Shown here one piece after another: positions 1 to 9,318 of a stretch of 64,000 bases of DNA. How positions within the stretch are numbered: position 1 is the stretch's first letter; every line of letters begins with the position of its first letter. The notes under the pieces were generated by a model. The model worked only from the letters and a program-made list of their open reading frames with translations. It did not search any database and was not told the origin of the DNA. Source of the stretch: VAZQ01 sp963739385 (GTDB lineage: Bacteria; Pseudomonadota; Alphaproteobacteria; Rhizobiales; Xanthobacteraceae); assembly GCA_963739385.1 (NCBI GenBank), contig CAVUAI010000070.1, positions 124,001 to 188,000 on the forward strand, in the 5' to 3' direction. Made by a program: the position numbers and the translations under genes.

Positions 1-2
1 GC

Positions 3-896
3 GAGCTCAAGCTCGACGTCGTCGAGCCGCAATCGCGTGAGGACTGGGGGCGCCTGATGCAGCGCGTCGGCGTCAAGGGCATCCACATCGCCGAGCGCGA
101 CACGCAGCGCGCGCGCGACCCCAAGCCGCGCGGCAAGTTCGTCAACACCTGGTCGGTCGAGGGCTTCGTCTCGGAAGGCATGCAGCCGTCCGAACTCGGC
201 TGGGGCACGCACGAAAAGACGCTGCCGCCGGGCGCCGCCCGCCACGACTTCGGCTGCGACGCCGCGATCTACCTCAAGCGCCCGGGGGCCGGCACACGCG
301 TGCGCTCATGGACGCCCACGGCCCAGGCCCAGCACGGCTGGATGATCACCCACAACGAGTCCATCTCCATTGCCGACTACTTCACGGTCCGCGAAGGGGA
401 CAAGGTGGTCTACCGGCCGACCTGTCACTACGCCTATCACCCCTGCGACGATGCGGTGCTGTCCCTGCACGAAATGGCGGGAGCACAGTGGAAGCCGCAG
501 CAGACCTGGCACATCCTGTCCGAGGATGACATCGTCGACGGCATCGACGAGCTCGGCGTGCTCCTCTATGGCCACGCCAAGAACGCCTACTGGTACGGCT
601 CCCAGCTTTCGATCGAGGAGACGCGACAGCTTGCACCCTACCAGAACGCGACCGGCTTGCAGGTGACCTCGGCGGTGCTGGCCGGCATCGTGTGGATGCT
701 GGAGAACCCGGACCGCGGCATTGTCGAGGCCGACGAGATGGATTTCCGCCGCTGCCTCGACCTGCAGCGGCCCTATCTCGGGCCGGTCATCGGCCGTTAC
801 ACGGACTGGACGCCGCTCGCCGGCCGCGGCGAGTTGTTTCCCGAGAACCTCGATACCAGCGACCCGTGGCAATTCACGAACGTGCTCGTGAACTAA
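3..896 (+). CDS. hss: homospermidine synthase, 3' part (5' end outside window)
   Basis: The reading frame is open from the left edge and ends at TAA, giving 297 visible residues of a protein usually near 480, so the N-terminal NAD-binding Rossmann domain is outside the window. The visible part has the family blocks WGTHEK, GCDAAIYLKRPGAGTRVRSW, THNESISIADYFTV and RPTCHYAYHPCDDAVLSLHE. The enzyme condenses putrescine, or putrescine plus spermidine, into sym-homospermidine in the cytoplasm, using NAD as a hydride carrier. A hairpin with a T-run follows the stop codon. Identification is strong; the true start cannot be seen. Confidence 0.93.
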   Translation, partial: ELKLDVVEPQSREDWGRLMQRVGVKGIHIAERDTQRARDPKPRGKFVNTWSVEGFVSEGMQPSELGWGTHEKTLPPGAARHDFGCDAAIYLKRPGAGTRVRSWTPTAQAQHGWMITHNESISIADYFTVREGDKVVYRPTCHYAYHPCDDAVLSLHEMAGAQWKPQQTWHILSEDDIVDGIDELGVLLYGHAKNAYWYGSQLSIEETRQLAPYQNATGLQVTSAVLAGIVWMLENPDRGIVEADEMDFRRCLDLQRPYLGPVIGRYTDWTPLAGRGELFPENLDTSDPWQFTNVLVN

Positions 897-921
897 GCCC
901 CGGGCAAGAGCAGACTGTCGG

Positions 922-949
922 GCGCCGCATCGCGGCGCGCGATTTTTTT
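922..949 (+). terminator. rho-independent terminator of hss
   Basis: Stem GCGCCG / CGGCGC with the 5-base loop CATCG, followed a few bases later by seven T. It lies 26 bases after the hss stop codon and suits transcription on the plus strand. Confidence 0.75.
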
Positions 950-1220
950 CGCACGAACCGGCAGCCCCGGCTGGCACGCTCCGGCGTGGCGCTCGGCGCA
1001 AGCCGATCGCGCTCGCACCCCCACGCCGACCGCCCGTGCTTTCAGCCCCCTCGCAAGGGATTTATCCCTTGGTCCAGGGGAGCGCGCACCGCTGTTCCGC
1101 GCGTTGAAATTTCCGTGAAATCACCACAGTCTGAGGCCATGGACGGCCTTGCAAGGCCCGGCGGGGGATTTGCGACCGGGTCTCAAAACGATCGCAGGCT
1201 CAACAATCGCAGGTGTCGTG
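950..1220. other. intergenic region upstream of the DUF2147 gene
   Basis: I see no convincing gene here; the frames that cross it are shadows. It contains a short perfect dyad, AAGGGATTTATCCCTT (about 1055-1070), which could be an operator or a weak hairpin for the downstream gene. No known regulator motif was recognised. Confidence 0.4.
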
Positions 1221-1733
1221 ATGAGAGGTTTGCTGCAAAAACTGATCCTCGTGAGTACGGTTGTTCTGATGGCCGCCGGCTTGCCCGTCCGCGCCGCAGA
1301 GCCGTCGGCGGTCGGGCTGTGGGAGCACACCGACGAGAACACCGGCAAACCCGGAAGCTGGTTCAAGATCATCGAGAAGAACGGCGTCTACGAAGGCGGC
1401 ATGGTCAAGATCTTCTTCAAACCCGGCGACGACGAGAATTGGGTCTGCAGCAAGTGCGAAGGCGCGGAGAAGGGCGCCCCGGTGCTCGGCCTGGCCTTGA
1501 TCAAGGGAATGCGGCGGAACGGACTTGCCTACGAGAACGGGACCATCATGGATCCGCGTGACGGCACAGTCTATCGCGCGCTGATGAATCTCAGCCCAGA
1601 CGGCAAGAGCCTGGAAGTGCGTGGCTATCTCGGCTTCGCGGTGTTCGGCAAGAGTCAGGTCTGGAGCCGGCTTCCCGACAATGCGCTGACGCGGGCCGCG
1701 CCGAAGGGCGCTGCCCAACAGAAAAAACAATAA
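1221..1733 (+). CDS. DUF2147 domain secreted protein
   Basis: A 170-residue exported protein of unknown function. The ATG at 1221 was chosen over the GTG-type start at 1149 because it begins a normal signal peptide: basic MRGLLQK, a hydrophobic stretch, and a cleavage site near VRAAEP (about residue 26). The mature part has the DUF2147 pattern: a lead GLWEHTDENTGKPGSWFKI, a central NWVCSKCEGA with two cysteines, GLALIKGM, and a late SLEVRGYLGF.AVFGKSQVWSR block. The family is periplasmic and often found in Rhizobiales. It stands alone, with a convergent WD40 gene downstream. Confidence 0.85.
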   Translation: MRGLLQKLILVSTVVLMAAGLPVRAAEPSAVGLWEHTDENTGKPGSWFKIIEKNGVYEGGMVKIFFKPGDDENWVCSKCEGAEKGAPVLGLALIKGMRRNGLAYENGTIMDPRDGTVYRALMNLSPDGKSLEVRGYLGFAVFGKSQVWSRLPDNALTRAAPKGAAQQKKQ

Positions 1734-1766
1734 CGACAGCCGTCCCCGGGCGCCCGAGGGCGCCCA

Positions 1767-2774
1767 TTATCCGAGATCGATGACGCCGGCCTCGCCGTCC
1801 TCCGCTCCGACGGCGAGCAGATTGCCGGCCGCGCTCCAGGCGAGCGCGGTGATCGGTGAACCGCCGGGCTTGCGCGCCAGCACTTCGGCCCCATCCTCTA
1901 CCCGCACGAGCAGGACGAGACCGTCGGCATAACCGACCGCCACCACATCCTGCTTGGGATGGCAGGCGACGACCTCGGCCTGCACCTCCGCCGGCGCCAG
2001 GATGCGCGGCGTTTTGCCCATGGGGCCGTCCTTCCCCTGGAACGGCCACAGGACCAGTTGGCTCGAGCCCGCCGTCGCCAGCCACTTGCCGCCCACGGTC
2101 CAGCCGAGCGAGCGCACGCGGGCGCTGTAGCCCGACATCCGCATGTCCTTGCGATCGGCGAGACGCCAGCCGTGCAGCGTCGGCTCCTGCATCGACGTGA
2201 CCACGAACCGGCCGTCCGGACTCACGCCGGCGCAGAGATGGGAGCCCTTCCACTCCAGCCTCTCCGGCTCGCTCTGCGCGTTCGCGAACCACAACGTGAC
2301 GCCGTTGTAGTGCGCGATGATCAGCCGCAGGCCCTTGGGGGTGAACGCCAGTCCGCCGACGGTTGAGGGCACCTCGAGCCCGCGCTCGCCGCCTTTGCCG
2401 CCGCTCACGAACGCTTGCTTGCCCGCCGACCACGCCACCGCACTGCCCGGGCCAACCGCGACGTGGTCGATCCACCGTCCCTTGGCATCAGCCGCAAGCA
2501 TCCGGCTCTCGCCCTGCGCGTCGGTCGATACCACCTTGCCGTCGTCGCCGCCGGTGACGACGCGGTTTGCATCCGCGGCCGACGAGAGCACGGCACCGCC
2601 ATGCACCGGCACCGTACGCGCCTCGCCTGCGCGCGGTGCAAACAGGAGCGCTTCCTCGCCCAGCACGAACACCGCGGTCTCGGCCAGGACATGCGCGGCC
2701 ACGACCGGCGCCTCGGCTTTCAGCGGCCGCGTCCGCTCGACCACGGAGGGGATGTCGCTTTTGGCCTCGGTCAC
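1767..2774 (-). CDS. WD40 repeat beta-propeller protein
   Basis: A 335-residue protein with several weak WD40 blades, e.g. NRVVTGGDDGKVVSTDA, GVSPDGRFVVTSMQEPTLHGWRL, GKWLATAGSSQLVLWPF and NLLAVGAEDGEAGVIDL. No signal peptide or catalytic domain is visible, so it is likely a cytoplasmic scaffold. It starts 54 bases after the stop of the CobW-type gene on the same strand and is probably co-transcribed with it. That neighbour suggests a link to metal allocation, but this is inference; the fold alone does not give a function. Confidence 0.82.
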   Translation of the reverse strand: MTEAKSDIPSVVERTRPLKAEAPVVAAHVLAETAVFVLGEEALLFAPRAGEARTVPVHGGAVLSSAADANRVVTGGDDGKVVSTDAQGESRMLAADAKGRWIDHVAVGPGSAVAWSAGKQAFVSGGKGGERGLEVPSTVGGLAFTPKGLRLIIAHYNGVTLWFANAQSEPERLEWKGSHLCAGVSPDGRFVVTSMQEPTLHGWRLADRKDMRMSGYSARVRSLGWTVGGKWLATAGSSQLVLWPFQGKDGPMGKTPRILAPAEVQAEVVACHPKQDVVAVGYADGLVLLVRVEDGAEVLARKPGGSPITALAWSAAGNLLAVGAEDGEAGVIDLG

Positions 2775-2828
2775 GGCTTGTCGCGCCTCGTCAGGGCCGC
2801 CGCCGCCGCGCGCGGGCGTAACCCGCCG

Positions 2829-3878
2829 TCATGCCACGCAGCCCGCAAAGCCTTCCCGGATCCGCTCCTCCGGCAGCTTGCGGCCGATGAACACGGCACG
2901 GCTCTCGCGTTTCTCGCCGTCCTTCCAGGGACGCTGGTGGTCGCCGTCGAGGATCATGTGCACGCCTTGAAACACGAACCGCTGGTCGTCGTCCTTGAAC
3001 GACAGGATCCCTTTGCAGCGCAGGATGCTCGGCCCCTCCTTCTGCACGAGGTCCTGCACCCAGGGAAAGAACTTGTCCGGATCGAGCGGCTTGTCGGTCC
3101 TGAGCGACACCGACTGCATCTCCTCGTCATGATAGTGTTTCAGACCCCCGCCATCATGGTGGTGGCCGTGATCGTGCGCGTGGTCGTGGCCGTGATGGTG
3201 ATCGTGCTCATGACCATGGTGATGATGATCCCCGTCGCCGAGGAATTCCGGCTCGATCTCCAGGATGCGGTCGAGATCGAAGGCGTTGCGCCCGAGCACT
3301 TCCGGCAGCGAAATCCTGCAGCGTTCGGTCTTGTGCACCTTGGCATAGGGATTGATTCCGCGGATGCGGGCTTCGACCTCGCCCAGCTCGTCGGCTTTCA
3401 CCAGGTCGGTCTTGTTGAGCAGGATGACATCGGCAAATGCGATCTGGTTCTTGGCCTCGGGCGCATCCTTGAGACGGTCCAGCAGCCATTTGGCGTCGGC
3501 CACCGTCACCACCGCGTCGAGCTTGGCCTTGCGGCCCACATTCTCGTCCATGAAGAAGGTCTGGGCGACCGGCGCGGGATCCGCGAGCCCGGTGGTCTCG
3601 ACGATGATGGCGTCGAACTTGCCCTTGCGCCGCATCAGCCCGTCGATGATGCGCACGAGGTCGCCGCGCACGGTGCAGCAGATGCAGCCGTTGTTCATTT
3701 CGAACACTTCCTCGTCGGCGCCGACGACGAGGTCGTTGTCGATGCCGATCTCGCCGAACTCGTTGACGATGACGGCGTATTTCTGGCCGTGCGGCTCGGA
3801 CAGAATGCGGTTGAGCAGAGTGGTCTTGCCGGCGCCGAGATAGCCGGTCAGCACGGTGACGGGAACCTTGTCGGACAT
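2829..3878 (-). CDS. CobW/COG0523 GTPase, probable zinc metallochaperone
   Basis: 349 residues. It shows the P-loop GYLGAGKTT (12-20), the metal-binding CxCC motif GCICC (64-68), the base-specificity motif NKTD (155-158), and a long His/Asp-rich stretch (about 218-241) before the C-terminal CobW_C domain. COG0523 GTPases with CxCC bind Zn(II) or Co(II) and are thought to deliver the metal to client enzymes under shortage. The poly-His insert argues for zinc or nickel/cobalt handling rather than cobalamin synthesis, since no cob genes are nearby. It precedes the WD40 gene in a likely two-gene operon. No clear Zur box was found directly upstream. Confidence 0.9.
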   Translation of the reverse strand: MSDKVPVTVLTGYLGAGKTTLLNRILSEPHGQKYAVIVNEFGEIGIDNDLVVGADEEVFEMNNGCICCTVRGDLVRIIDGLMRRKGKFDAIIVETTGLADPAPVAQTFFMDENVGRKAKLDAVVTVADAKWLLDRLKDAPEAKNQIAFADVILLNKTDLVKADELGEVEARIRGINPYAKVHKTERCRISLPEVLGRNAFDLDRILEIEPEFLGDGDHHHHGHEHDHHHGHDHAHDHGHHHDGGGLKHYHDEEMQSVSLRTDKPLDPDKFFPWVQDLVQKEGPSILRCKGILSFKDDDQRFVFQGVHMILDGDHQRPWKDGEKRESRAVFIGRKLPEERIREGFAGCVA

Positions 3879-3974
3879 CGCTTAACTCCGTTTGGCCACC
3901 GTATATAGGCATCCCGGGCCGGATGCTATCGCGCCGCCGCGCCGTCAGCAATTGTTGAACCCCGGAGGACACGA

Positions 3975-5609
3975 ATGGGAAGAGCGATCGCCGCCCTCGC
4001 CGCAACCGCGACCACCGTGGCACGCATGGCGCTGGCGCTCGGCATCGTCGTCAGCCTGACGCATGCGGGCGCAGCCGGTCGCGCCACGCTCAACCTCGTC
4101 CTGGTGATCGACGGCTTGCGACCCGATGCGATCACACCGGACGAAACGCCCAATCTTTGGCGGCTGCGGCAGGAGGGAGTCAATTTCCTCAACAGTCATG
4201 CCGTGTTCCCGACCGTCACCCGGGTCAACGCGACGGCGATCGCGACCGGCACCTATCCGGCGCGCAACGGCATCTTCGGCAACCGCATCTATGTGCGTGC
4301 GGTCGACCCCAACTTCGCCTTCGCCAACGACGACCACCGCAATCTGCTGCGCCTCGACGAGGTGACGGGCGGCAACATGGTGCTGACCAAGAGCCTGGGC
4401 GAAATCCTGGCCGAGCGCGGCAAGCGCCTGGCGGCGGTGAGCTCCGGCTCGACCGGACAGGTGCTGCTGCTCAACCCGCGCGCCCCCAAGGGCGTCGGTG
4501 TGCTGGTCAGCGGCTACTGGGAGCCGGGCAAGCGCGTTGCGTTTCCCCCGACGGTCAATGACGCCGTGCTGCAACGTTTCGGGCCTGCGCCTCCCCGCGG
4601 CGGCGCCACTGCGTCGGACGACCCCGCTGTCGCCTGGACGCAGGAGGTGCTGCGTGACTTCGTCCTGCCGGAGTTGAAGCCCGACGTGATCATCAACTGG
4701 CTCACCGAGCCCGACCACATTCAGCACGGGCTCGGCGCCGGCTCGCCGCAGGCGCGGGCCTCGATCCGTGCCGACGACGCTGAGGTCGGGCTGCTGCTCA
4801 AGCGGCTCGACGCACTCGGCCTTGCCGGCGCGACCAACATCATCGTCGTGTCGGACCACGGCTTCAGCCACAGCGCATTCGGCGTCAACCTCACCGCCGA
4901 GCTGATCAAGGCCGGGCTCAAGGCCAGCGTCGGCTCCGATGACGTGGTCGTCGCGAGCAGCGGGCAGGCCATGCTGCTGCATGTCAAGGACCGCGACCCC
5001 GCGCTCATCCGTCGCCTGACTGATTTCCTCAAGGCGCAGGACTGGGCCGGCGTGCTGTTCACTGCCGGCCGGCCCGGCGCGGGGACTGCACCGGTCGAGG
5101 GCGTCGAGGCCGGCACCTTCGCCCTCGAGCTCATTCACCTCGCGCCGGCCGAGCGCAGTCCGGATATCGTCGTCACCTTCCCCTGGAGCTCGGCGCCAAA
5201 CCCGTACGGGGTGCCGGGTACGGACTATACCGACACCGGACGGGCGACCGGGCCGCTGGCCGGCGCTCTAGGCAATCATGGCGGCATGAGCCCGTGGACG
5301 GTGCGCAACACCTTCATCGCGTGGGGCGTCGACTTCAAGCGCGGAGCGACCATCCGCACGCCGGTCAGCAACGTCGACATCACGCCGACACTGCTCGCGC
5401 TCATCGGGTTCGACCGCGACGCGACGCTGCCGCGCTTCGACGGGCGCGCGATCGTCGAGGCCTTCGCCGACGGCCCGGACGAGGAGCAGATGCCGATGCA
5501 GACCATCACGCACATCATCGCGACGCCCGACGGCAGCTATCGCGCTGCAATCCAGGTAAGCGAAGTGGGCGCGCAACGTTACATCGACAAGAGCTGGCGG
5601 ATAAAGTGA
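3975..5609 (+). CDS. alkaline-phosphatase-superfamily nucleotide pyrophosphatase/phosphodiesterase
   Basis: 544 residues with an N-terminal signal peptide or anchor (about 1-35). The superfamily metal site begins at VIDGLRPDA (Asp46), the nucleophile threonine lies in FPTVTRVN (Thr80 or Thr82, compare the PTKTFPNH of NPP enzymes), and VVSDHGFSH (about 293-301) carries further metal ligands. GNHGGMSPWTVRNTF is a late conserved block. Such enzymes hydrolyse phosphodiester or pyrophosphate bonds with two zinc ions in the periplasm. The natural substrate is unknown. It is transcribed away from the CobW gene across a 96-base gap. Confidence 0.87.
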   Translation: MGRAIAALAATATTVARMALALGIVVSLTHAGAAGRATLNLVLVIDGLRPDAITPDETPNLWRLRQEGVNFLNSHAVFPTVTRVNATAIATGTYPARNGIFGNRIYVRAVDPNFAFANDDHRNLLRLDEVTGGNMVLTKSLGEILAERGKRLAAVSSGSTGQVLLLNPRAPKGVGVLVSGYWEPGKRVAFPPTVNDAVLQRFGPAPPRGGATASDDPAVAWTQEVLRDFVLPELKPDVIINWLTEPDHIQHGLGAGSPQARASIRADDAEVGLLLKRLDALGLAGATNIIVVSDHGFSHSAFGVNLTAELIKAGLKASVGSDDVVVASSGQAMLLHVKDRDPALIRRLTDFLKAQDWAGVLFTAGRPGAGTAPVEGVEAGTFALELIHLAPAERSPDIVVTFPWSSAPNPYGVPGTDYTDTGRATGPLAGALGNHGGMSPWTVRNTFIAWGVDFKRGATIRTPVSNVDITPTLLALIGFDRDATLPRFDGRAIVEAFADGPDEEQMPMQTITHIIATPDGSYRAAIQVSEVGAQRYIDKSWRIK

Positions 5610-5804
5610 AGCCTCCGTCAGGGATAGACGAGCGACCTGCTGACGCTTGCGCGACGGACAGCGGTTGGGATAGATTTCTGCTCGGCCGCAGCGGAGGCCG
5701 ACGGTCCGCGTAAAGGGCTCAGCCCGCCGAATTGCCAGTCGACCTAAACCTGACTTCCTGCCCGAGAGACGCGGACACCGGGCGCATAGGGAAGGAAGGT
5801 TTTC

Positions 5805-7320
5805 ATGAGCAGCGATCCCAATCCGTCCGTACGCCGCCTCCGCACGCTCCCCGACGCGGCCAAATCTCGAGCATCTCAAGAACCAGGCCAAGCAACGCCT
5901 CAAGGCGCTGCGCCAGCACGATCCGCTCACCAAGCTCGCCGCGGCTCAGCTAGCGGTCGCGCGCGAATACGGCTTCGCCAGCTGGCGCCGGCTCAAGGCG
6001 CAAGTGGACAAGGTCGTCATCTCCGACAATCCCGATATCGTCCATCCGGACCGCAAGCGGGTGTTCGACGCTGCGCGCGCCGGCGATGTCGAGACCGTTC
6101 GCCGCGCCTTCCAGGACGGCTTCGATCCGGCTGCGATTGATGACGACGGCCTAACCATTCACCAGATCGGCAAGGAGAACCGCCACGAGGCGATCGAAAT
6201 GCTCGCCCGCGACGCCCAGGCGCGCGACACCCGCCCTCCGGAGGTGCGTCGGACGATCGACGCCATCCTCGAGGCTGCAAATCAAGGTCGCGCCGACGAA
6301 CTTCGTCGTCTGCTCGATGCCCGTCCCGACCTGATCAATGCCCACGGCGGCAACTTCCAACGGCAAGCCGCCCTGCACAGGGCAGCCTGCGCGAGCCGGC
6401 ATGAATGCGTGCGACTGCTGCTGGAGCGCGGCGCGGATGTCCGTATCCGCGATTTTCCCGACAATGCCTATCCCCTTCACCTTGCCGCCGCCGTTGCCGA
6501 CCTCGAGACCGTCAGGATGCTGGTTGAAGCGGGCTCGGACGTCGACGGCCAAGGGGACGACTACCAGGTCGGAGTGCTCGGATGGGCGACATGCTTTCGG
6601 CGCGTGCGCGAGGATGTGGCGGAGTATCTGCTGGGCAAGGGCGCCAAGCTCACCCTCTGGTGTGCGATCGCGCTCGATCGGGCCGAGGAGGTGCGGGAAT
6701 TCGTCTCGCGCGACCCGTCCCTCCTGCACGCACGGATGACCCGCAATCTGCACCGTCGAACGCCCCTGCACCACGCCGTAGCGAAGAACCGGCCCAAGGT
6801 CGTGCAGGTCCTGCTCGCGCTGGGGGCAGACGCGAACGCGACTGACGCAACCGGCGCCACGCCGTTGACCACGGCGTCACAGGAGAATGCCGACACCAGC
6901 ATCGTCTCGATGCTGCAGCAGGCCGGCGCGAAGCTCGATTTCATCGCCGCGGTGAACCTCAAGCGCTACGACCTTGCCGAGGCGATGCTGCGTGAGATGC
7001 CGTCTCGCATCGGGCCCGACGGACCCGACACGATCGCGCTGCACCTCGCGGTGAGCAAGAAGAACGTGGAAGCGGTGGAATGGCTGATCGCGCAGGGCGT
7101 CGACGTCAATGCCAAGCGCCTGATGTGGGACTGCAACCACACCGCCCTGCACATGACCGCGGAGAACGGCGCGATGGACATCGCGCGCATGCTGCTCGAC
7201 GCCGGCGGCGATCCTGACATCCGCGACGACAAATATGACGCATCGGTGCTGCGCTGGGCGGAATTCTTCGATCGGGATGAGCTCGCAGAGCTGATCCGTG
7301 AAAGAGGTGCGGGCAAGTGA
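5805..7320 (+). pseudogene. ankyrin-repeat protein, N-terminus frameshifted
   Basis: The main frame (6004-7320, 438 residues from a GTG) holds ankyrin repeats, e.g. ALHRAACASRHECVRLLLER, PLHLAAAVADLETVRMLVEA, PLHHAVAKNRPKVVQVLLAL and ALHMTAENGAMDIARMLLDA. The same frame upstream encodes NLEHLKNQAKQRLKAL and AREYGFASWRRLKAQ, a segment typical of the start of this rhizobial family, but it has no start codon. A good start (ATG at 5805, GGAAGG upstream) opens in another frame with MSSDPNPSVRRL and is lost near 5842-5862. One extra base in that interval explains both. Either an assembly error or a real lesion; a shortened protein from the 6004 GTG remains possible. Confidence 0.72.
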
Positions 7321-7485
7321 GAGAACACGCTGCTCCAGCGTAGCTTGCCGCGCTCAGGCCCACCCGGCGGCAACCCGCTTGCCGCCGGTCGGGTGCGGTT
7401 CTAGGCTTTCGTCAAGACCGGCGGACCGCAGCGGGCGCGTGGCGCCTGGCGGTGCGCAAAACCAAGGTCGATCAGGGAGGCTGCG

Positions 7486-9147
7486 ATGCTGTTGCGACGT
7501 CTCGCCGTTATCGCCAGTGCCGCGTTCGCGTTGACCCTCATTCTGTCCGGATCAGTTTCGCCCGCTGCCGCCCAAGGCGCGGCGGCGCTTGCAGGCCAGG
7601 TCACCTCGGCGGAGGAGGGACCGATGCCTGGCGTGATCGTGAGCGCCAGGAAGGACGGCTCGACCATCACGGTCAGCGTCGTCAGCGATGACCAGGGCCG
7701 TTACAGCTTCCCCGCGTCCCGGCTCGAGCCCGGCCGCTACAACCTGCAGGCACGTGCGGTCGGGTACGATCTCGAGGGTCCCAAAGCCACCGAAATCGCC
7801 GGCGGCCAACCCACGACCGCCGATCTCAAGCTGCGCAAGACCAGAAATCTCAGCCGTCAGCTCACCAATGCCGAATGGATGATGAGCGTCCCCGGCACCG
7901 ACGACGACAAGGCCCATCTCATCAACTGCGTGAGCTGCCATACGCTCGAGCGCGTGGTGAAGTCGACCCACGACGCCGACGAGCTCGTGAACGTAATCGC
8001 CCGCATGAACGGCTATGCGCAGGTGAGCCACGTGCTCAAGCCGCAGCGGCGCGTGGATCAGTCGCGGGCGGCCAACCCCGAACGTTTCCGCAAGGCCGCC
8101 GAGTATATCGCCGGCATCAACCTGAGCAGCGCGCCGCAATGGTCGTACGAGCTCAAGACGCTGCCGCGCATCAAAGGCCGCGGCGCCAATGTCATCATCA
8201 CCGAATACGACCTGCCGCGCGCGACCATTGAGCCGCACGACGTGATCATCGTGAACGGCGAGGCCTGGTACTCGAATTTTGGCGAGCAGTTCCTGGGCAA
8301 GATCGATCCCAAGACCGGCACGCACACCGAATACGCCATGCCGATCCTCAAGCCGGGCTTCCCGACCGGCAATCTCGACCTCGGAGCGGACCGCGACGGC
8401 AACCTCTGGCTCGGCATGATGTACCAGGCCGGCGTCGCCAAGTTCGATCCCAAGACCGAGAAATTCCAGATCTGGCAGCTCCCGGCCGAACGCAACAAGG
8501 ACACCTCGCAGCTCAACATGGTGACGATGCAGTTCCATGTCGACGGCAAGCTGTGGGTCAACGATGCCGGCGTGTCGACCTTGCTGCGGCTCGATCTCGC
8601 CAGCGGAAAATTCGAGGAGTTCGACCCGTTCAGCATTCTTCCGGGCGGGAAGCAAAACTATTCGATCTATGACGTCCGCGCGGACTCGCAGAACAACGTC
8701 TACGTGACCGACTTCCAGAGAAACTATCTCGTGCGCGTCGACGCCAAGACTTTGCAATTCACCGCCTACCAGACCGGCACGCCGTTCTCGCGCAACCGCC
8801 GCGGCCGGCTCGACGACCAGGACCGCTTCTGGTTCGCCCAGTATCGCGGCAACAAGATCACGATGTTCGACACCCGTAAGGAAAGCATCCAGGAATGGCC
8901 GATGCCGACCAAGCACACCCATCCCTACGACGTGGTGGTGGACAAGAATGGCGAGGCATGGACCGGCGGGATGTCGTCGGACCGGATCGTCCGGCTCGAT
9001 CCGAAATCCGGCCAGGCCGTCGAATATCCGCTGCCGCGGCCGACCAACATGCGCCGCGCCTTTGTGGACAATTCGACCACGCCGCCGACCTTCTGGGTCG
9101 GCAGCAATCACGGCGCTTCGATCATCAGGCTCGAGCCGCTGGATTGA
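7486..9147 (+). CDS. secreted Vgb-like beta-propeller with carboxypeptidase-regulatory domain and haem c motif
   Basis: 553 residues. A signal peptide (1-29) is followed by a carboxypeptidase-regulatory-like beta-sandwich (about 34-117), a CVSCH haem c attachment motif (148-152) in a short cytochrome-like segment, then a six-bladed propeller (about 205-550) resembling virginiamycin B lyase/SMP-30 proteins, with repeats such as GNLDLGADRDGNLWLGMM and DQDRFWFAQYRGNKI. Despite the family name, streptogramin lyase activity is unlikely with this architecture; a periplasmic redox or dehydrogenase partner role is more plausible. It stands alone, followed by a palindromic repeat element. Confidence 0.82.
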   Translation: MLLRRLAVIASAAFALTLILSGSVSPAAAQGAAALAGQVTSAEEGPMPGVIVSARKDGSTITVSVVSDDQGRYSFPASRLEPGRYNLQARAVGYDLEGPKATEIAGGQPTTADLKLRKTRNLSRQLTNAEWMMSVPGTDDDKAHLINCVSCHTLERVVKSTHDADELVNVIARMNGYAQVSHVLKPQRRVDQSRAANPERFRKAAEYIAGINLSSAPQWSYELKTLPRIKGRGANVIITEYDLPRATIEPHDVIIVNGEAWYSNFGEQFLGKIDPKTGTHTEYAMPILKPGFPTGNLDLGADRDGNLWLGMMYQAGVAKFDPKTEKFQIWQLPAERNKDTSQLNMVTMQFHVDGKLWVNDAGVSTLLRLDLASGKFEEFDPFSILPGGKQNYSIYDVRADSQNNVYVTDFQRNYLVRVDAKTLQFTAYQTGTPFSRNRRGRLDDQDRFWFAQYRGNKITMFDTRKESIQEWPMPTKHTHPYDVVVDKNGEAWTGGMSSDRIVRLDPKSGQAVEYPLPRPTNMRRAFVDNSTTPPTFWVGSNHGASIIRLEPLD

Positions 9148-9177
9148 GGTCGGCGGAGACTTCAGCCGCAATCGCGC

Positions 9178-9291
9178 TGTCATGCCCCGCGAAAGCGGGG
9201 CATCCAGTAACCGCCCATGCGGAAGTTTGACGTCACCGTCCAACTATCAGGTCAGGTGGCTACTGGATCGCCCGCTTTCGCGGGCGATAAC
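9178..9291. repeat. paired extragenic palindromes (REP/BIME-like)
   Basis: Two hairpins in inverted orientation: ATGCCCCGCGAAAGCGGGGC.. (9182-9203) followed by CCAGTA, and TACTGG followed by the perfect palindrome ATCGCCCGCTTTCGCGGGCGAT (9267-9288). The mirrored CATCCAGTA/TACTGGAT flanks define a unit of about 110 bases between convergent genes. Related copies occur at 23157, 30956, 53850 and 56708. Confidence 0.85.
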
Positions 9292-9318
9292 GGAGGGCGG
9301 GACTCATCACTGCGCTGA

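Noticed and set aside
7486..9147. Streptogramin (virginiamycin B) lyase resistance gene
   Set aside because: The propeller is similar, but the haem c motif and regulatory domain do not occur in resistance enzymes.
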